DNA of 64,000 nt from Bacillaceae bacterium SAS-127. GTDB taxonomy: Bacteria > Bacillota > Bacilli > Bacillales > Domibacillaceae. This document shows positions 1 through 11,994 of this stretch, piece after piece. Both the position numbers and the translations under genes were made by a program. The notes beneath the pieces are model-generated. The model was not told the origin of the DNA and searched no databases. It saw only the letters and a program-made list of their open reading frames with translations. The first letter of the stretch is position 1, and each line of letters opens with the position of its first letter. The DNA lies in NCBI GenBank assembly GCA_002261155.1, contig NKXN01000027.1, positions 1-64,000 on the forward strand, given 5' to 3'.

Positions 1-422
<422 letters not shown>

Positions 423-542
423 GTGTTTGATTGCTCATAAATTGCTTTACTTAGATAAACTAAGATTTTTTAGAATTAACGTTGACGTTTATTTTGTTCA
501 GTTTTCAAAGATCAATGTTTGTCACCCTCAAGCGACTTTTAT

Positions 543-571
543 AATATATCATCTTATTTCTATATCGTCAA
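543..571 (-). promoter_or_regulatory. rRNA operon promoter
   Basis: On the minus strand TTGACG (566-571), a 17-nt spacer and TATATT (543-548) form a good sigma-A promoter about 120 nt upstream of the mature 16S end. Further downstream the leader carries ATCTTTGAAAACTGAAC (about 503-519), a sequence typical of Bacillus rrn leaders. A second, weaker upstream promoter (TTGAAA to TATAGA) may exist. Confidence 0.65.
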
Positions 572-630
572 TAGATTCTATAACTTTTTTAAAAAATATT
601 TCAATCAAATACTTCACTACAAATAGTAAA

Positions 631-660
631 GAGAGTGGTCGTTTTACTAGAACCACTCTC
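631..660 (-). terminator. Terminator of the HD-GYP gene
   Basis: A 9-bp stem, GAGAGTGGT / ACCACTCTC, with a 12-nt loop is followed on the minus strand by a T-rich stretch. It lies just past the stop codon of the HD-GYP gene and separates it from the rRNA promoter. Confidence 0.7.
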
Positions 661-684
661 ACCATTTCTTGAAAACGATATAAT

Positions 685-1761
685 TTATAAAATCTCTTCT
701 ATATAAAGTTCTCTCATTTTTTCTAAATCTACAATATTGTTATTCCCAGCGAGTTGCACTAATGGTCTTGTCGGATACTGTTGTTTCATAAATATTATAC
801 TGCCTCGTTGACCGTTAGATAATCGTACTTCTGTTCCTGGACCCATCTTAGTGAAAATTGCTATTAAAGCTTTTACAGCTTCTATATCAAATTTTCCAAA
901 GTAGTCCTCCTTTAATACTTCAAGTGCTTTAAAAGGTGGTATTTGACTCTGATCATCCTTTTGAGCAGTCATCGAATAAAATGTATCGGCTACTGCAACG
1001 ATTCGTGACAGCGGATGAATTTTTTCTCCCTTGTCTCCCATAGAATACCCTGTACCATCTAGTCGTTCATGGTGTTGGAAAATAGCTATTTTCGCCTCTT
1101 GCTTCAATAACTTCAAGTCTTTCACCATATTGTAACTATGCAAAGGATGTTTCCTTAATTCTTTTTCAGTTTCACTAGTGGAGAAACTACTATTTTTCAA
1201 AATATTCATCGGGATTTTAGCTAAACCACAATCAGCTAATATGCCAGCAAGAGCCGCTTGAATAATCATTCCATTTTCAAGATTCAACTTTTCAGCGATG
1301 ACACCGCTAATTAATCCTACAGCAAGCGGATGATGAAAACGATAGTGTCCACCCGTCCATGTATGCAGTTGTAGGTAAACATCTGAATGCAATCGAGCAT
1401 ATTCAAGTAAAGGAAGAATAATTTCTCGAATCTTTACAATGTCAATGCTCATACCTGCTTGCCATTTAAGAAATTCTTTATTGTATTGTTGCTCACATTC
1501 AATGTAACGTCTTGAAAAATCTTCTTTTAAAGAATTCATCGCGTCTTTCTCGTGATCCTTTTGATCAGAAGGATCTGTTGTCTCTGACAGAGCAGGGTCC
1601 TCCATTTGAACATCTACTTCCTGGATCAAAAAAGCTTTTAACAATTCGATGTGACGGTCCGTTAAGATTGTATGTTTAGCAATTAAGGGACAAGATGTTT
1701 TTCCCATGACATCCTCTTGCAACACATTCCCCGCTTGCAATTCCTCTACTTTTATATACAT
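685..1761 (-). CDS. HD-GYP domain protein with degenerate HD motif
   Basis: 358 residues. The N-terminal ~100 residues have no domain I recognise; the C-terminal half is an HD-GYP fold, the family that hydrolyses cyclic-di-GMP. The GYP signature is clear (HHERLDGTGY, residues 230-239) and is followed by SRIVAVADTF. However, the metal-binding HD pair is replaced: the canonical LLHDIGK reads ILADCGL at about residues 174-180, so the histidine and the lysine are gone, and the proline of GYP is serine. I infer a binding or sensor protein rather than an active phosphodiesterase. It lies between gyrA and the rRNA operon, a position where some Bacillaceae carry such a gene. There is a moderate GGAG ribosome site 11 nt before ATG. 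Confidence 0.8.
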   Translation of the reverse strand: MYIKVEELQAGNVLQEDVMGKTSCPLIAKHTILTDRHIELLKAFLIQEVDVQMEDPALSETTDPSDQKDHEKDAMNSLKEDFSRRYIECEQQYNKEFLKWQAGMSIDIVKIREIILPLLEYARLHSDVYLQLHTWTGGHYRFHHPLAVGLISGVIAEKLNLENGMIIQAALAGILADCGLAKIPMNILKNSSFSTSETEKELRKHPLHSYNMVKDLKLLKQEAKIAIFQHHERLDGTGYSMGDKGEKIHPLSRIVAVADTFYSMTAQKDDQSQIPPFKALEVLKEDYFGKFDIEAVKALIAIFTKMGPGTEVRLSNGQRGSIIFMKQQYPTRPLVQLAGNNNIVDLEKMRELYIEEIL

Positions 1762-1853
1762 AGGTCAAATCTCCAAGTTTTTATTTATATCTTACCAAAT
1801 CATTAAAAGAATAAGGACTATAATTTTCAAATTTGGCTATTTATAGTAAAAAA

Positions 1854-1881
1854 GCCTGAGTACCAAAAATGGAATTCAGGC
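1854..1881 (-). terminator. gyrA terminator, bidirectional
   Basis: AAAAAAGCCTGA pairs with TCAGGCTTTTTTT across a ~16-nt loop. On the minus strand it follows the gyrA stop codon by 11 nt and has a T tract; the A run on the other side would also serve the plus strand. Confidence 0.8.
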
Positions 1882-1892
1882 TTTTTTTACTA

Positions 1893-4367
1893 CTATTCAG
1901 CGGATGTATCCTCCTCTTCAGGTACATCCTCTTGTATTTCTTCTTTGGCGATTTTAGTAACAGTTGCTACTGTCTCATTGTCATCTAGTCGGATCAGTTT
2001 CACACCTTGCGTATTTCGTCCCGTAATTGAAATATCATTGACATCCATTCGGATCAGGACACCACCAAGAGTAATTAACATTAAGTCCTCTTCACCAGTA
2101 ACGGTTTTTACAGCTATAAGAGAACCATTCTTTTCGGTAACGTTACAAGTCTTCAACCCTTTACCGCCTCTTGTTTGAATACGATATTCACTTTCTGAGG
2201 TGCGCTTTCCGTAACCATTTTCTGTAACGATAAGGACATAGTCATTTTCATGTAAAAGCTCCATGCCAACAACTGCATCGTCTGCTGAAAGTCTTATTCC
2301 TTTCACACCAGTCGATACACGCCCCATTTCTCGAACATCTTCTTCTGCAAAACGAATCATCAAGCCATCTTTTGTTCCCATAACAATTTGTTGCTTCCCA
2401 TCTGTCAACCGAACGGAAATCAACTCATCATCTTCTCGTAAATTCAAGGCACGCAGACCATTTGTACGGATATTTGCATAATCAGCAAGCAATGTCCGTT
2501 TCACAATACCTGACTTGGTGGCAAAGAACAGGTAAGAATCAGCAGTGAATTCTTCGACACGAATCATCGTGTTTATCCACTCACCCTTCTCCACCTCTAA
2601 CAAATTAATGAGTGGAATTCCTTTAGCTGTTCGACTATATTCAGGAATTTGATACCCTTTTAATCGGTATACTTTCCCTTTATTAGTGAAGAATAAGATC
2701 GTGTCATGAGTAGATGTTGTTAATAGATGCTCAACAAAGTCGTCCTCATTCGTACCCATACCTTGGATTCCGCGACCTCCACGCTTTTGGCTACGATAAG
2801 TTGAGGCAGGCAGACGTTTCACATAGCCGTTATGTGTTAATGTCACAACGACTTGCTCACGGGGAATAAGATCTTCATCCATAATTCCTTCTACGCCAGC
2901 ATCCATGATTTCTGTACGACGTTCATCATTAAAACGTTGCTTAATTTCTAATAGCTCTTCACGGATAATTTCTAAGATTTTTTCTTCATCTGCTAAAATC
3001 GCTTTTAATTCAGCGATTAACGTTAAAAGGTTTTGATATTCTTCTTCGATTTTTTCTCGTTCAAGCCCTGTCAAACGCTGCAGTCGCATATCAAGGATCG
3101 CTTGTGCTTGCTTTTCGGATAGAGAAAAATTATCCATTAATCCTTGTCTTGCGATATCCGTTGTTTGTGAACCACGGATTAAGGCGATAATTTCATCGAT
3201 GTGGTCAAGAGCAATACGTAGCCCCTCTAAAATATGCGCTCTTGCTTCCGCTTTTCTTAACTCAAACTCTGTTCGGCGACGAATGATCACTTTTTGATGT
3301 TCAAGATAATGATATAAGCACTCTTTCAGATTTAACACTTTCGGTTGTCCATCAACAAGTGCTAATAAGTTAATCCCAAAGCTCGTTTGCATCGCTGTAT
3401 ATTTATATAAATTATTTAAAAGCACACTGGCATTCGTGTCTTTGCGGATCTCCATCACAATACGCATTCCTTTGCGATCGGATTCATCACGCAAATCAGT
3501 GATACCATCAATTTTCTTATCGCGTACAAGTTCAGCAATTTTTTCAATTAATTTTGCTTTATTTACTTGGTAAGGAAGCTCTTTGACGATGATCGTCTCT
3601 TTACCGCTCGCCTTTTGTTCGATGTCCACTTTCGCTCGAATCACAATGGAGCCTTTACCCGTTTCATACGCACGACGAATACCACTTCGGCCCATGATCA
3701 TACCAGCTGTAGGGAAATCTGGTCCTGGGATGTATTCCATTAATTCAAGGATGTTCAAATCTGGATTGTGACTTAATGCAACAATGCCATCAATGACTTC
3801 ACCTAATTGATGAGGAGGAATATTCGTCGCCATCCCAACAGCAATACCAGAAGTTCCGTTTACTAATAGATTAGGAAATCTAGCTGGAAGTACAGCAGGC
3901 TCTTTCTCAGATCCATCATAGTTGGGTTTATAATCAATGGTATCTTTGTTAATATCGCGTAATAATTCCATTGAGATTTTGGACATACGAGCTTCTGTGT
4001 AACGCATTGCCGCTGCTGCATCGCCATCAACTGATCCGAAGTTTCCATGGCCATCGACAAGCATATAACGGTAGCTAAAATCTTGCGCCATACGCACCAT
4101 TGTGTCATACACCGCTGTATCACCATGAGGATGATACTTACCGATAACTTCACCAACGATACGAGCAGATTTTTTATATGCTTTATCCGCTGTCATGCCA
4201 AGGTCATTCATCGCATATAAAATTCGACGGTGAACAGGCTTTAAGCCATCTCGCACATCTGGTAAAGCACGAGCGACAATGACACTCATCGCATAATCTA
4301 AAAAGGATGAGCGCATTTCTTTACTAATATTAATCTCTACTACTTGAGAATTAGGTGTTTCAGCCAT
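1893..4367 (-). CDS. gyrA: DNA gyrase subunit A
   Basis: The breakage-reunion subunit of DNA gyrase, which introduces negative supercoils with GyrB. The 824-residue length matches Bacillus GyrA. Visible are the quinolone-resistance region [10 protein letters not shown] (about 79-88), the active-site tyrosine in [10 protein letters not shown] (Tyr123), and C-terminal beta-pinwheel repeats including the GyrA box QRGGRGIQG, ending in an acidic tail. I start at ATG 4367 because AAAGGAGGT lies 8 nt upstream; a TTG two codons earlier is also open. Position 84 is Thr where many species have Ser, which matters for quinolone sensitivity. It lies downstream of gyrB in the same direction, with an 88-nt gap holding a strong inverted repeat. 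Confidence 0.98.
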   Translation of the reverse strand: MAETPNSQVVEINISKEMRSSFLDYAMSVIVARALPDVRDGLKPVHRRILYAMNDLGMTADKAYKKSARIVGEVIGKYHPHGDTAVYDTMVRMAQDFSYRYMLVDGHGNFGSVDGDAAAAMRYTEARMSKISMELLRDINKDTIDYKPNYDGSEKEPAVLPARFPNLLVNGTSGIAVGMATNIPPHQLGEVIDGIVALSHNPDLNILELMEYIPGPDFPTAGMIMGRSGIRRAYETGKGSIVIRAKVDIEQKASGKETIIVKELPYQVNKAKLIEKIAELVRDKKIDGITDLRDESDRKGMRIVMEIRKDTNASVLLNNLYKYTAMQTSFGINLLALVDGQPKVLNLKECLYHYLEHQKVIIRRRTEFELRKAEARAHILEGLRIALDHIDEIIALIRGSQTTDIARQGLMDNFSLSEKQAQAILDMRLQRLTGLEREKIEEEYQNLLTLIAELKAILADEEKILEIIREELLEIKQRFNDERRTEIMDAGVEGIMDEDLIPREQVVVTLTHNGYVKRLPASTYRSQKRGGRGIQGMGTNEDDFVEHLLTTSTHDTILFFTNKGKVYRLKGYQIPEYSRTAKGIPLINLLEVEKGEWINTMIRVEEFTADSYLFFATKSGIVKRTLLADYANIRTNGLRALNLREDDELISVRLTDGKQQIVMGTKDGLMIRFAEEDVREMGRVSTGVKGIRLSADDAVVGMELLHENDYVLIVTENGYGKRTSESEYRIQTRGGKGLKTCNVTEKNGSLIAVKTVTGEEDLMLITLGGVLIRMDVNDISITGRNTQGVKLIRLDDNETVATVTKIAKEEIQEDVPEEEDTSAE

Positions 4368-4408
4368 TTTCAAAGACCTCCTTTAACAAACACTTATAGA
4401 AAGAGAGA

Positions 4409-4431
4409 CAGGATAGATTCAATCTATCCTG
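4409..4431 (-). repeat. 23-bp inverted repeat between gyrB and gyrA
   Basis: CAGGATAGATT and AATCTATCCTG are perfect 11-bp arms around a single base. On the minus strand it is followed by a TCTCTCTTT stretch, so it could be an intrinsic attenuator that lowers gyrA transcription relative to gyrB, or a processing or protein-binding site. There is no uninterrupted T tract. Confidence 0.55.
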
Positions 4432-4455
4432 CTTATTAAGCAACCTTTACGGGCA

Positions 4456-6393
<1,938 letters not shown>

Positions 6394-6431
6394 TCACCTG
6401 CTCTTTCTCCAAAAGCCTCCTGTAAAACTTT

Positions 6432-6677
6432 TTATCTTCCAGGCTTTTGCAAATAATTATCGAATATCCGCTTTTTTAATGTGTTTGATGAAAACGATGA
6501 AAGATATAATTGGTTGTCTGTAACAACAATTGATTTAAAATTCCCGCTTTTTAATAGCGTATCATCATAAATAATACCGATTGTTTGTTTCGAAGTTACA
6601 TCGACTGTCTGCTGATCTACGATGGCAATAATATTGTCTATTTGAAGGATGATGTCATCTCCAATGTGAACATACAT
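6432..6677 (-). CDS. remB: Extracellular matrix regulator RemB (DUF370, YaaB)
   Basis: 81 residues beginning MYVHIGDDIIL, the DUF370/RemA-like signature. In B. subtilis this gene (yaaB, later remB) lies in the same place between recF and gyrB and contributes to biofilm-matrix gene activation together with RemA. RemA-type proteins assemble into ring-shaped DNA-binding oligomers; I infer the same for this one from family membership. The conserved SIVVTDNQLYLS and SSNTLKKR segments are present. It is 10 nt downstream of recF and so almost certainly co-transcribed. Confidence 0.9.
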   Translation of the reverse strand: MYVHIGDDIILQIDNIIAIVDQQTVDVTSKQTIGIIYDDTLLKSGNFKSIVVTDNQLYLSSFSSNTLKKRIFDNYLQKPGR

Positions 6678-6687
6678 AGTTAAGTCC

Positions 6688-7806
6688 TCACTTTATTTGT
6701 GTCATCGTACCAGCTTCAACAGTAAAGGTAGACGCTTCTTGTAAAGTTTGGTGATTGATTCCTTCTGTGCTTGTTGTCGTAACGAATGTTTGTACCTTCC
6801 CTTGGATCGTGTTCAGCAAGTGAGACTGTCTGTAATCATCAAGCTCTGACAATACATCATCCAATAAAAGAATAGGGTACTCCTTAATTTCAGAATGAAT
6901 CAATTCAATCTCCGCTAATTTCACAGATAGTGCTGTTGTTCTTTGCTGTCCTTGAGAACCAAATGTTTGTACATTCTTTTCATTCACATGAAATATGAGA
7001 TCATCTCGATGTGGTCCACTAAGAGTAACACCTCGTTCAATTTCTTTTTGTCTTTGCGAATGATACTTTTCTTCAAATACACTTACCATTTTTGACCAAT
7101 CATTCTCTTCTGATACCCCAACAGACGGCTCATATATAATATTTAACTTTTCTACTCCTCGCGAAATACCAGAATGAATGGCGCTTGCCCAATCTTGAAG
7201 TAAGTGAATAAAGTCAAAACGCTTTCTCACAATTTTGACAGCTAGATCAATTAATTGCTCCGTTAATACGTCCAGCATCGTATAATCAGTTGTTTTTTTG
7301 ATTTGTAATTGTTTTAAATAATGATTTCGCTGTTGTAGTACTTTATGGTATTGACTAATATCATGAAGATACACTGGCGATACTTGTCCAATCTCCATAT
7401 CTATAAAACGCCTTCTCACTTGAGGATTTCCTTTCACAAGATGAAGATCCTCTGGCGCAAACATGACCACGTTCATATTCCCAATATACTGACTAAGGCG
7501 TTGCTGCTCTAAATGATTGCATTTCGCCTTCTTACCCTTTTTGGAAATAATTAACTCCAACGGGACAGAATTTCGAGATTTTTCTACTCTACCTTTTATT
7601 TTAGCATAATCCGCTTCCCAGCGAATTAAATCTTTATCATTGGAGGTTCGATGAGATTTTGCCATAGCAAGCACATAAATAGATTCCATTACATTTGTTT
7701 TTCCTTGAGCATTTTCTCCAAGAAACACATTTACTTTATTTTCAAACTCCACATCTAAGTGCAAATAATTTCTATAATTTTCTAAGTATAGTTCTTTAAT
7801 GTGCAT
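6688..7806 (-). CDS. recF: DNA replication and repair protein RecF
   Basis: An SMC-like ATPase that, with RecO and RecR, loads RecA on gapped DNA. Walker [10 protein letters not shown] (about residues 31-39), the ABC signature region (LSGPHRDD, then [12 protein letters not shown]) and Walker [13 protein letters not shown] are all visible. I place the start at ATG 7806 ([14 protein letters not shown]), which aligns with other RecF N-termini; a TTG two codons upstream is open. It has 372 residues, the usual size. It lies 20 nt after yaaA in the dnaN-gyrA series. Confidence 0.97.
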   Translation of the reverse strand: MHIKELYLENYRNYLHLDVEFENKVNVFLGENAQGKTNVMESIYVLAMAKSHRTSNDKDLIRWEADYAKIKGRVEKSRNSVPLELIISKKGKKAKCNHLEQQRLSQYIGNMNVVMFAPEDLHLVKGNPQVRRRFIDMEIGQVSPVYLHDISQYHKVLQQRNHYLKQLQIKKTTDYTMLDVLTEQLIDLAVKIVRKRFDFIHLLQDWASAIHSGISRGVEKLNIIYEPSVGVSEENDWSKMVSVFEEKYHSQRQKEIERGVTLSGPHRDDLIFHVNEKNVQTFGSQGQQRTTALSVKLAEIELIHSEIKEYPILLLDDVLSELDDYRQSHLLNTIQGKVQTFVTTTSTEGINHQTLQEASTFTVEAGTMTQIK

Positions 7807-7826
7807 GAGCAAAACACCCTTTTGTT

Positions 7827-8045
7827 TTATGAATCCGCTATAACAAAAACACCAAATCCAGGTATTTCTATTTTATCGCCTACCCGTAATTTTCTACCTC
7901 TACGCTGATCGATTTCACCATTCACGTACACTTCATGCTCGCTCAAAAACCACTTGGCCATCCCACCCGTTTGAATCACCTCAGCCAGTTTCAAAAACTG
8001 TCCAAGAACAATATATTCCGTTTCAATTACTATCCTATTTTCCAT
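7827..8045 (-). CDS. yaaA: S4 domain RNA-binding protein YaaA (RlbA)
   Basis: 72 residues forming a single S4 RNA-binding fold, recognisable by [29 protein letters not shown]...RRGRKL. In B. subtilis YaaA is encoded between dnaN and recF and has been linked to assembly of the large ribosomal subunit. Nothing indicates a catalytic domain. The gene is separated from dnaN by about 440 nt that contain a dispersed repeat, whereas in B. subtilis the gap is short. Confidence 0.93.
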   Translation of the reverse strand: MENRIVIETEYIVLGQFLKLAEVIQTGGMAKWFLSEHEVYVNGEIDQRRGRKLRVGDKIEIPGFGVFVIADS

Positions 8046-8121
8046 TTTCTCTCACTGCCTTCGATTGAATTCTCTAATACTTTATTTTACTAAACTTTTT
8101 ACATTAACACAAAGATAGAAA

Positions 8122-8410
8122 TGCGGAAGGCGCTGTTTAGCGACGTATGGACTGGAATGATCCGCACTAGATAAAGGAAACACGATGAACGTTAGTGAAT
8201 CGATGTTGACTTATCGCAAGGAGGATCGTGGAAGTCCACTAGTCGCTAGCGCCTGTAGCTGGACAAAGAAAAGCGGAGCCGACTGTTCAGACACGACAAG
8301 CAAATGACAGAATGACGAAATGGCGTACTTCAGTCATGCAGTCAAGCTGGCATTTGACTCTAGTGTCTAGGAGGTGCAGCTGGACACTAGAAAAGCGGAC
8401 AGCGCCATTT
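8122..8410 (+). repeat. Dispersed intergenic repeat, copy A
   Basis: A non-coding block between yaaA and dnaN. Its left part (8128-8275) is about 85% identical to the reverse complement of 29262-29400; a shared core is ATCGATGTTGACTTATCGC, followed by CAAGGAGGA and GTGGAAGTCCACTAGTCGC. The block is bounded by inverted GGCGCTGT (8129-8136) and ACAGCGCC (8399-8406), and the phrase AGCTGGACA recurs inside it (8257 and 8379). Repeats of this style are common between genes in Bacillaceae. No transposase or plausible ORF lies within. Confidence 0.8.
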
Positions 8411-8427
8411 AGCTCTTCACGAAAAAA

Positions 8428-8453
8428 AGGCTGCCCAGCTCAAGGAACAGCCT
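8428..8453 (-). terminator. dnaN terminator
   Basis: On the minus strand AGGCTGTTCC pairs imperfectly with GGGCAGCCT and is followed by seven T residues, 30 nt beyond the dnaN stop codon. It would end the dnaA-dnaN transcript before yaaA. Confidence 0.75.
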
Positions 8454-8482
8454 CTTTTCCATTGTTTATATTTTTAAAGAAA

Positions 8483-9619
8483 TTAATACGTTCTAACAGG
8501 CAAGATTAATTGTAACGTCGAGTCGTCGTGTTGTGGACGAATGACAAAAGGTCTCATTGCACCTGCGAACTGGATATTAATTTCTGTTCCTTCAAGTGCT
8601 TTTAGAGCGTCCATCATATATTTAGCGCTGAAAGAAATTTTTAGTTCTTCTCCTTCTATCGCCTGACTCTTAACTTGCTCCGTCACTTTACCGATTTCAG
8701 GAGAATTCGAGGAGATTTCAATCATTTCGTCTCCAATCATCGATAGCTTTACGACATTGTTTCGGCCTTCTCTCGCTAATAACGAAGCTCGATCAATGGC
8801 CTGTAAAAATTCTTTCGTGTTTAATTCTAGTTTTGTTTTACTGTCTGTAGGAATTAAGCGACTTGTGTCAGGATAATTTCCCTCTAAAAGTCTTGAGAAA
8901 AATAATAAATGTTTTGCACGGAATAACACTTGATTCTCAGTAATGACAATTTCTACAGCTTCTTGGCTATCATCTAAAATCTTACTTAATTCACTCAAGC
9001 TCTTTCCCGGAATGACCACATTGTATTCCGCATCTGAGGCTGTTTCCACAGCTGCTTGTCTTAATGCTAATCGGTGACTATCTGTTGCAATACAGCTTAA
9101 CATCCCATTTTCAACCTGCCAGTTTACACCTGTCAAGATGGGGCGTGTTTCTGAGGTGGACACTGCAAATACTGTTTGTCTTACCATTGCTTTTAATAAG
9201 TCAGTAGGTAGTTTGAACACTTCTTCTTCTTCAATTTGTGGCAAATGAGGATATTCTTCAGGGTCTAAGCCATTTAAATTAAATTCTGCTTGACCAGAAC
9301 GGATGACCGTTTGAAAAGATGAAAGAACTTCAATTTCAATGGTGTCTGACGGTAGCTTTTTGACAATTTCATTGAAAAAACGGGCATTTAATACAACTGA
9401 TCCTGTTTGTTGAATATCAGCAAGAATAATTTCCTCTTCCTCTTTTGGAATAAAAGATTCAATTGAAATATCAGAATCGCTACCTGTTAGTTTAATACCT
9501 TCCGTACCTGCATCTATTTTTATTCCCGTCAAAATTGGAATGGTTGTTCGTGAACTGATCGCTTTCAAAACATCTTGTACACTTTGCGCAAATCGATCTT
9601 TTTGAATTGAAAATTTCAT
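8483..9619 (-). CDS. dnaN: DNA polymerase III beta subunit (sliding clamp)
   Basis: 378 residues, the normal length for the ring-forming processivity clamp, starting MKFSIQKDRFAQSVQDVLKAISSRTTIPILTGI in three-domain DnaN fashion and ending with the conserved LILPVRTY, which forms part of the protein-binding pocket. It lies directly downstream of dnaA across a 190-nt gap that contains the unwinding part of oriC. AGGAGGAAGAAA precedes the ATG. Confidence 0.98.
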   Translation of the reverse strand: MKFSIQKDRFAQSVQDVLKAISSRTTIPILTGIKIDAGTEGIKLTGSDSDISIESFIPKEEEEIILADIQQTGSVVLNARFFNEIVKKLPSDTIEIEVLSSFQTVIRSGQAEFNLNGLDPEEYPHLPQIEEEEVFKLPTDLLKAMVRQTVFAVSTSETRPILTGVNWQVENGMLSCIATDSHRLALRQAAVETASDAEYNVVIPGKSLSELSKILDDSQEAVEIVITENQVLFRAKHLLFFSRLLEGNYPDTSRLIPTDSKTKLELNTKEFLQAIDRASLLAREGRNNVVKLSMIGDEMIEISSNSPEIGKVTEQVKSQAIEGEELKISFSAKYMMDALKALEGTEINIQFAGAMRPFVIRPQHDDSTLQLILPVRTY

Positions 9620-9659
9620 TTTTCTTCCTCCATTTTATTTTTTAGAATAATCATTTCTT

Positions 9660-9810
9660 TAGCTGCATATATTAATTATTTTATATTAAAAAATAATAGT
9701 AGTACTAGTAGGGGCTGTGAATATGTGGATAAGTCTACAAAACGAAAGTAAATACAGTCTATCCACATGTGGATAGACTGTTCGTAAAGTAAGCTAAGTT
9801 ATTCACATTA
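9660..9810. other. oriC, dnaA-dnaN half: unwinding element, DnaA-trio, DnaA boxes
   Basis: Going from dnaA toward dnaN (minus strand): a TTATTCACA box (9799-9807), two opposed CTATCCACA boxes (9759-9767 and 9768-9776), a perfect TTATCCACA (9724-9732), a GGGG/CCCC cluster (9711-9714), then CTACTAGTACTACTATTA (about 9694-9711) and a long A/T tract (9660-9700). The order box - GC cluster - DnaA-trio - AT-rich region matches the basal unwinding system described for B. subtilis, where DnaA loads on one strand through the trinucleotides. This is therefore the likely strand-opening site. Confidence 0.88.
9754..9781. repeat. 28-bp perfect palindrome with back-to-back DnaA boxes
   Basis: A perfect palindrome centred on CCACATGTGG between dnaA and the unwinding element. 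Each half holds CTATCCACA, one base from the DnaA consensus, so the two boxes face each other without a gap. As RNA it would form a 12- to 14-bp hairpin 30 nt after the dnaA stop codon and may also act as a weak terminator, though no T tract follows. Confidence 0.75.
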
Positions 9811-11157
9811 TTAAGATTTCAAAAGGTTTTGGATTTCTTTCACATTGTGTTGTAGCTGGCTATCGGTTTCTAATAGTCTTGAAATTTTTTCGTGAGCATG
9901 GATCACCGTCGTATGATCACGTCCCCCAAATTCCTCGCCAATCTTCGGCAGTGAAAAATCAGTTAGCTCCCTAGATAAATACATGGCAATTTGTCTAGGA
10001 AAAGCAACAGATTTGGTGCGTTTCTTCGCTTTGAAATCTTCAAGTTTCACATTGTATTGTTCTCCGACGACCTTTTGAATGTTTTGAATTGTGATCGTTT
10101 TTGGTTTAGAACTTGGAATAATATCTTTTAACGCTTCTGCTGCAAGATCAGCATTTACGTCTTTATTGATCAATGAAGAGTAGGCTACGACTCGAATAAG
10201 TGCCCCCTCGAGCTCACGAATATTCGTATCTATTTGATTAGCAATATAGAGCATGACTTCATTTGGAATATCTAGATTATCCGCTTTTGCTTTCTTGCGT
10301 AAAATAGCGATTCGAGTCTCTAAGTCTGGAGGGGTAATATCTGTGATTAATCCCCATTCAAATCGAGAGCGAAGACGGTCCTCTAGCGTTGGAATCTCTT
10401 TAGGAGGACGATCGCTAGAAATAATAATTTGCTTACTTTCTTCATGCAAAGTGTTGAAAGTATGAAAGAATTCCTCCTGCGTTTGTTCTTTACCAGCAAG
10501 AAATTGAATATCATCAATTAAAAGAACATCGACATTACGATACCGGTTGCGAAAATCAACGGCCTTATTGTCTCGAATCGAGTTAATAAACTCATTTGTG
10601 AATTTTTCAGATGACAAATAAACGACCTTTGCTTCTGGATTGTGCTCGAGTACATAATGGCCGATCGCATGCATCAAATGGGTTTTGCCTAGTCCGACTC
10701 CCCCATAAATGAAGAGTGGATTGTAAGCTTTTGCTGGTGCTTCAGCAACCGCTAAAGAGGCAGCATGGGCAAATCGGTTTCCTGAACCAATTACAAACGT
10801 ATCAAATGTATATTTGGGATTCAGCATGCTTTGTGGAAATTCATGTGCATCTTCTTTTTTATTTTGTCGCTTTTTAGCTTTAGACGCATCAAATTCTTCC
10901 GACTGCTGATTTTCTGGAATAATGAATCGCACGGCTAATGGTTCTCCAGTAATTTCTCCAATTACCCCGGAAATTAACTGTGAATAATGACCTTCTAGCC
11001 AATCACGTGCGAAGTCATTTGGAGCAGTGATGGTAATTGAATCTCCTTGTAATGAATAAGCTTTTGTTGATTTTAGCCAAGTATCAAAGCTAGGCTTGCT
11101 AATTTTTTTCTCTATACTTTGTAAAACTTTGTTCCAAAGATCGTCGATGTTTTCCAT
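9811..11157 (-). CDS. dnaA: Chromosomal replication initiator DnaA
   Basis: 448 residues with all four domains: the N-terminal helical domain, a short variable linker (about 85-110), the AAA+ ATPase with Walker [10 protein letters not shown] (about 153-161) and Walker [11 protein letters not shown], and the C-terminal DNA-binding helix-turn-helix with signature [15 protein letters not shown]. It binds TTATCCACA boxes, which are plentiful on both sides of the gene, so it probably represses itself. AAGGAGGGAGACA precedes ATG. I could not place the promoter with confidence. Confidence 0.99.
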   Translation of the reverse strand: MENIDDLWNKVLQSIEKKISKPSFDTWLKSTKAYSLQGDSITITAPNDFARDWLEGHYSQLISGVIGEITGEPLAVRFIIPENQQSEEFDASKAKKRQNKKEDAHEFPQSMLNPKYTFDTFVIGSGNRFAHAASLAVAEAPAKAYNPLFIYGGVGLGKTHLMHAIGHYVLEHNPEAKVVYLSSEKFTNEFINSIRDNKAVDFRNRYRNVDVLLIDDIQFLAGKEQTQEEFFHTFNTLHEESKQIIISSDRPPKEIPTLEDRLRSRFEWGLITDITPPDLETRIAILRKKAKADNLDIPNEVMLYIANQIDTNIRELEGALIRVVAYSSLINKDVNADLAAEALKDIIPSSKPKTITIQNIQKVVGEQYNVKLEDFKAKKRTKSVAFPRQIAMYLSRELTDFSLPKIGEEFGGRDHTTVIHAHEKISRLLETDSQLQHNVKEIQNLLKS

Positions 11158-11280
11158 TGTCTCCCTCCTTCTGCTGGATTGTACAACCTTTGTTTAAGTG
11201 ACCCGAGTGCGAATTCATAATTATGCAACCCTTTGGTTGTTAGTAAATATATAATAAAGAAAGAAATAGTTTTTCGACAG

Positions 11281-11560
11281 AGTTCACAGGTTGTGGATAA
11301 TCTTTTTCATAGGGCGTGAATATCTTTTCCACAAACTATTCACACATTGTGGATAACTATAAAACAATAATAACTCATTCAGAGTGAAAACAAAATAATA
11401 ATAGCAGATAATTAAAGTAGTTGCAATGCATTTCGAAATTTATCCACAGTTATATCCAGTTGTGAAAAAAAGTTTTCCACAGGAGTGTATTTGTGAAAAA
11501 GCTGTATGTAAGGGGTGTGGATAATGAAAAAGTGAGTTAGAAACTATCCACAGCTATACA
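11281..11560. other. oriC, upstream DnaA-box cluster between dnaA and rpmH
   Basis: Perfect boxes (TTATCCACA or its complement) lie at 11292-11300, 11348-11356, 11440-11448 and 11516-11524. Close variants lie at 11325-11333 and 11473-11481 (TTTTCCACA), 11336-11344 (CTATTCACA) and 11544-11552 (CTATCCACA). Together with the cluster on the other side of dnaA this gives the bipartite oriC typical of Bacillus. The 620-nt gap between dnaA and rpmH holds no convincing gene. Confidence 0.88.
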
Positions 11561-11676
11561 AAGCATACAAGAGATAGGCGAAAAGAAAAATTTTTGAAGA
11601 TCTGTTGAGCATGGATCCTGTATCGTAGAAGATGAAGAAACCTCTCACTGATTGAAGTTGTACTTTATAGGATTGA

Positions 11677-11916
<240 letters not shown>

Positions 11917-11917
11917 G

Positions 11918-11948
11918 CCACTGAAAAATCTCAGTGGTCTTTTTTTCT
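11918..11948 (+). terminator. rpmH terminator / attenuator before rnpA
   Basis: CCACTGA and TCAGTGG form a 7-bp stem with a short loop, followed by a run of seven T residues. Partial readthrough would be needed to express rnpA from the strong rpmH promoter, which fits the much lower demand for RnpA than for L34. Confidence 0.85.
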
Positions 11949-11994
11949 AATAAATCAATTCACTTAATACATGTTTGAGCGGGTGGCGAGACTG

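Noticed and set aside
427-672. Open frame of 81 codons across the rRNA leader on the plus strand
   Set aside because: It covers the rrn promoter and leader and a terminator on the other strand, lacks a ribosome site and has no family-like sequence.
8312-8509. 65-codon frame between yaaA and dnaN
   Set aside because: It lies within the dispersed repeat and the dnaN terminator and runs into the end of dnaN on the opposite strand.
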